Source: Desulfobulbaceae bacterium (GTDB taxonomy: Bacteria; Desulfobacterota; Desulfobulbia; Desulfobulbales; Desulfobulbaceae). Taken from it: a DNA stretch of 16,006 nucleotides. Under the pieces are notes generated by a model, which did no database searches, was not told the DNA's origin, and worked only from the letters and a program-made list of their open reading frames with translations. Positions 13,898-16,006 of this stretch are shown here, piece after piece. Location: positions 1-16,006 of the forward strand of contig JALVAI010000493.1 in NCBI GenBank assembly GCA_027011235.1, read 5' to 3'. The position numbers and the translations under genes are program-made. The first letter of the stretch is position 1. The number at the start of each line of letters is the position of its first letter.

Positions 13898-15031
13898 ATG
13901 ATCAACAGAGAGCGGCTTGCCGCCACATTTACCGAGCTTTGCGAAATCGACAGCCCTTCCCGCCGGGAAGGGGCAATGGCCACCAGATTAAAAGAAATAT
14001 GGGCAACACTGGCGCCGGATGAGAGCTTTGAAGATGGCTCGGCCCGTGATACCGGCTCGGAAAGCGGCAACCTCTTTTTCCGATTCAACGGGACATCGGA
14101 GAGAAAACCGCTGTTTTTCAACTGTCACATGGACACGGTCGAACCCGGTACCGGAGTCCGCGTCCAACGAAAGGGAGATCTCTTTACCAGCGCCGGTGAC
14201 ACCATTCTCGGCAGTGATGACAAATCCGGCATTGCCGCCCTGATCGAGGCAATGCAGATTGTCCGCAAAGAGAACCTGCCGCATCGGCCAGTGGAGTTTA
14301 TCTTTACCACCTGCGAGGAAATCGGCCTGCTCGGGGCCAAGGCCCTTGATCCGAACAATATCCGGGCGACATTTGGCTATGCCCTGGACTCGAGCGGGTC
14401 GGGCCGGGTCATTATCGGCGCTCCGGCAGCCAACAGGCTGAAGATCCAGGTCAATGGCATTGGTGCCCATGCCGGTCTCCATCCGGAACTGGGGATCAAT
14501 GCCCTTGTTCTTGCAAGCCGGGCCCTGGCACGGGTGCCCGATGGTCGTATCGATGACGACACCACGGTCAATTTCGGCACCATCTGTGGCGGGATGGCCT
14601 CAAATATCGTCCCGGAACGAGTTACCATTGAAGGTGAGGTGCGAAGTCATTGTCAGAAAAAACTTGCCGAACTGACGGAGCAGATAGAAAAAATATTTAC
14701 CGAATCCGTTGCAGACTGGCACGATCCGGCCGGTATGATCAGGGGCAGACCTTCTGTAGACTTTGATGTCTACCTGGACTTCCCTCTGATGCGGCTTGCG
14801 CCGGATAGCCGGGTGGTCCGCGAGGTCGAGACTGCGGCAAAAACCATTGCCATGGATATTAAGCAGGTTGTGGCCGGAGGCGGCAGCGACGCCAATATTT
14901 TTAACGGTTACGGCCTGGACACAGCCATTATCGCCACCGGCATGACCAATGTCCATTCCATCAACGAGCAGGTCCATCTTGAGGACATGGTCGACCTCAC
15001 CCGCCTCATCCTGGCCCTGCTTACCCGGTAG
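13898..15031 (+). CDS. M20 family metallopeptidase, PepT-like
   Basis: Cytoplasmic di-zinc aminopeptidase-type protein (377 aa). Zinc-site motifs: CHMDTVEPG (His77, Asp79), GSDDKSG (Asp107 or 108), TCEEIG (Glu140 catalytic, Glu141), ALDSSG (Asp164), and NVHSINE (His353). The dimerisation lid domain spans about 180-290 (GIGAHAGLHPELGINA). The pattern matches the PepT-like branch, which is distinct from true tripeptidase T; peptide specificity is not known. It starts four bases after ispDF, so the two are co-transcribed. No hairpin with a U-run is seen after the stop. Confidence 0.92.
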   Translation: MINRERLAATFTELCEIDSPSRREGAMATRLKEIWATLAPDESFEDGSARDTGSESGNLFFRFNGTSERKPLFFNCHMDTVEPGTGVRVQRKGDLFTSAGDTILGSDDKSGIAALIEAMQIVRKENLPHRPVEFIFTTCEEIGLLGAKALDPNNIRATFGYALDSSGSGRVIIGAPAANRLKIQVNGIGAHAGLHPELGINALVLASRALARVPDGRIDDDTTVNFGTICGGMASNIVPERVTIEGEVRSHCQKKLAELTEQIEKIFTESVADWHDPAGMIRGRPSVDFDVYLDFPLMRLAPDSRVVREVETAAKTIAMDIKQVVAGGGSDANIFNGYGLDTAIIATGMTNVHSINEQVHLEDMVDLTRLILALLTR

Positions 15032-15203
15032 CAGCCTTTCGGCCCACAGACAAACGACGGCGCAGACCAAAATCTTTCCTGATAACGTTTGAGCTCAGGG
15101 ACAAGCGGGATTAGCAACACTGAACTCAGGGTAATCACAGAATTTCGCAGCAATGCTGAACTTCAAAAAACCGCCGTGCCCGCTTGATCCTTGCAGCGAC
15201 TTG
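15032..15203. other. Intergenic stretch between convergent genes
   Basis: 172 bases with no supported gene. An 8-bp inverted pair CAAGCGGG / CCCGCTTG lies about 80 bases apart, and GAGCTCAGGG recurs as GAACTCAGGG. There is no convincing terminator for either flanking gene. Confidence 0.4.
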
Positions 15204-15767
15204 TTATACTTTTTGTTGTTTGTAGAGTTCTAAGATATACTTCTTTACTGGCTCCCAAAGTGTTATAATGCCATTTGCTTCCTCGAAAACCTTTCCATGG
15301 TTTTTTTTACCAAAATTTTTCATTTGGTTGTAATTCCCATCAAAATCACTCAGAGCACTGCATTCCCTTCGTAACATTTGCGGCGTGATCCTATCATGTT
15401 TTTCCGACAACCTTAAGAAAGCATGTAAGATTGTACTATTGTATTGACTCGGATTTTTAAACCACCTTGGAACTCTCCTCGTTACTTTCTCTACCTCTAT
15501 GTCGATCTCATTAGCCCTATTAGCTGAACTATTTACATTATTTTGTTGCCTTGCTATTAATGTAATTTTCTCTTCAGAAGATGTTTTTTGAGGTAACTCT
15601 TTATTATTCATCAAGCTTTTAAATTCTGATTCTATTTGTGATAGCAGAACTAAGCTTTGCACAATCTTTGAGTGGGATTCTTGCTCTGAACCTCCTTTAC
15701 TTATTAAAAAAGCTACAGATTCGAGATTGTCTTTCAGGATAGAAAAATTAGTTATGATACTTTGCAT
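15204..15767 (-). CDS. Unrecognised AT-rich protein with likely helical N-half and compact basic C-terminal domain
   Basis: 187 aa, preceded by AAAAGGAGG seven bases before the ATG, so it is likely to be a real gene. Residues 1-70 look helical and polar. Residues 70-95 are Asn/Ser/Glu rich, probably a linker. Residues about 95-187 form a compact domain (RRVPRWFKNPSQYNSTILHA, then ITPQMLRREC, NFGKKNHGKVFE, ITLWEPVKKYILELY) that resembles a winged-helix-like fold with a basic surface, though I do not recognise the family. Codon use is strikingly AT-rich compared with its neighbours, a sign of horizontal transfer. It is a single gene with no mobile-element gene in view. Confidence 0.75.
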   Translation of the reverse strand: MQSIITNFSILKDNLESVAFLISKGGSEQESHSKIVQSLVLLSQIESEFKSLMNNKELPQKTSSEEKITLIARQQNNVNSSANRANEIDIEVEKVTRRVPRWFKNPSQYNSTILHAFLRLSEKHDRITPQMLRRECSALSDFDGNYNQMKNFGKKNHGKVFEEANGIITLWEPVKKYILELYKQQKV

Positions 15768-15851
15768 TTGAGCCTCCTTTTGAGAATGCAGCTATTCCCG
15801 GCCGGTCATAATCGATCGGCGAAGAGTTGATTTTTCAGTCGACGGAACAGG

Positions 15852-15890
15852 GCAAATGGTAAAGTCAGCTCTTTTTGTCGACACATTTGC
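15852..15890. repeat. Inverted repeat GCAAATG / CATTTGC upstream of AT-rich gene
   Basis: Seven-bp arms at 15852-15858 and 15884-15890 with a 25-base loop. A GTCGAC motif occurs at about 15838 and again within the loop. A short T-run follows four bases later on the plus strand. It could be a weak terminator or an operator. Confidence 0.3.
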
Positions 15891-15947
15891 AAAATTTTTT
15901 ACGTAGCAAGACAAAAATCCCGTTTTTTGGACAAACGTGTCCATCCG

Positions 15948-15975
15948 CTCCCGGTTGTTATTTTTCAACCGGGAG
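15948..15975. other. Strong hairpin near right edge
   Basis: CTCCCGGTTG (15948-15957) pairs perfectly with CAACCGGGAG (15966-15975) over an 8-base loop TTATTTTT. A smaller hairpin GGACA-AACG-TGTCC precedes it at about 15929-15942. No U-run follows on either strand. The rest of 15768-16006 shows no gene. Confidence 0.4.
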
Positions 15976-16006
15976 ACCTGATCTTTGAAATAGCGATAGA
16001 ACCTCT

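Noticed and set aside
1..16006. CRISPR array, transposase or integrase genes
   Set aside because: No regularly spaced direct repeats and no such protein motifs were seen on either strand.

Overview
The window looks like chromosomal DNA of a Desulfobacterota bacterium (a sulfate- or sulfur-metabolising 'deltaproteobacterium', perhaps close to Desulfobulbales). The reasons are a periplasmic-type CbiK cobaltochelatase next to a corrinoid/iron-type ABC transporter, a fused IspDF, cobalamin riboswitches, split YeeE/YedE sulfur-transport genes and a probable selenocysteine codon. The taxon is inferred from gene content only. Most genes are GC-rich. One gene near the right end (15204-15767, minus strand) is clearly AT-richer and may be acquired.

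Left part (1-3400, minus strand): a promoter and a cobalamin riboswitch lead into cbiK (secreted sirohydrochlorin cobaltochelatase), a FecCD/BtuC-type permease, a BtuD/FecE-type ATPase and a periplasmic binding protein cut by the window edge. The genes overlap or nearly touch, so this is one B12-controlled operon for cobalt/corrinoid or haem-like uptake.

Middle (3400-6120, plus strand): a secreted single-domain rhodanese, then a short inverted-repeat element, then a three-gene operon. The operon holds a YeeE/YedE half-transporter with the usual Cys motif, a second YeeE/YedE half-transporter, and a small membrane-anchored TPR protein. The second half-transporter is split on paper by an in-frame TGA. 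That TGA lies exactly where this family has the conserved Cys of its GGYCPGTS-like motif. The frame continues for 92 family-typical codons, and a good bacterial SECIS-like stem-loop starts right after the TGA. I read the gene as a selenoprotein sulfur/selenium-type transporter, the most interesting item here.

6260-7430 (plus): a second cobalamin riboswitch with its own promoter and a clear intrinsic terminator controls a lone pterin-binding (methyltetrahydrofolate:corrinoid methyltransferase-like) protein. 7448-9265 (minus): a large M48 metalloprotease with a C-terminal TPR region.

9360-15031 (plus): a CAU-anticodon tRNA, a NIF3-family protein, a coiled-coil C4 zinc-ribbon protein, a structured intergenic stretch, an RNase HI with an N-terminal extension, RNase P RNA (rnpB), the bifunctional isoprenoid enzyme IspDF, and a PepT-like M20 peptidase. 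This is a housekeeping block. 15204-15767 (minus) is an unrecognised AT-rich gene, followed by a hairpin-rich intergenic stretch to the window end.
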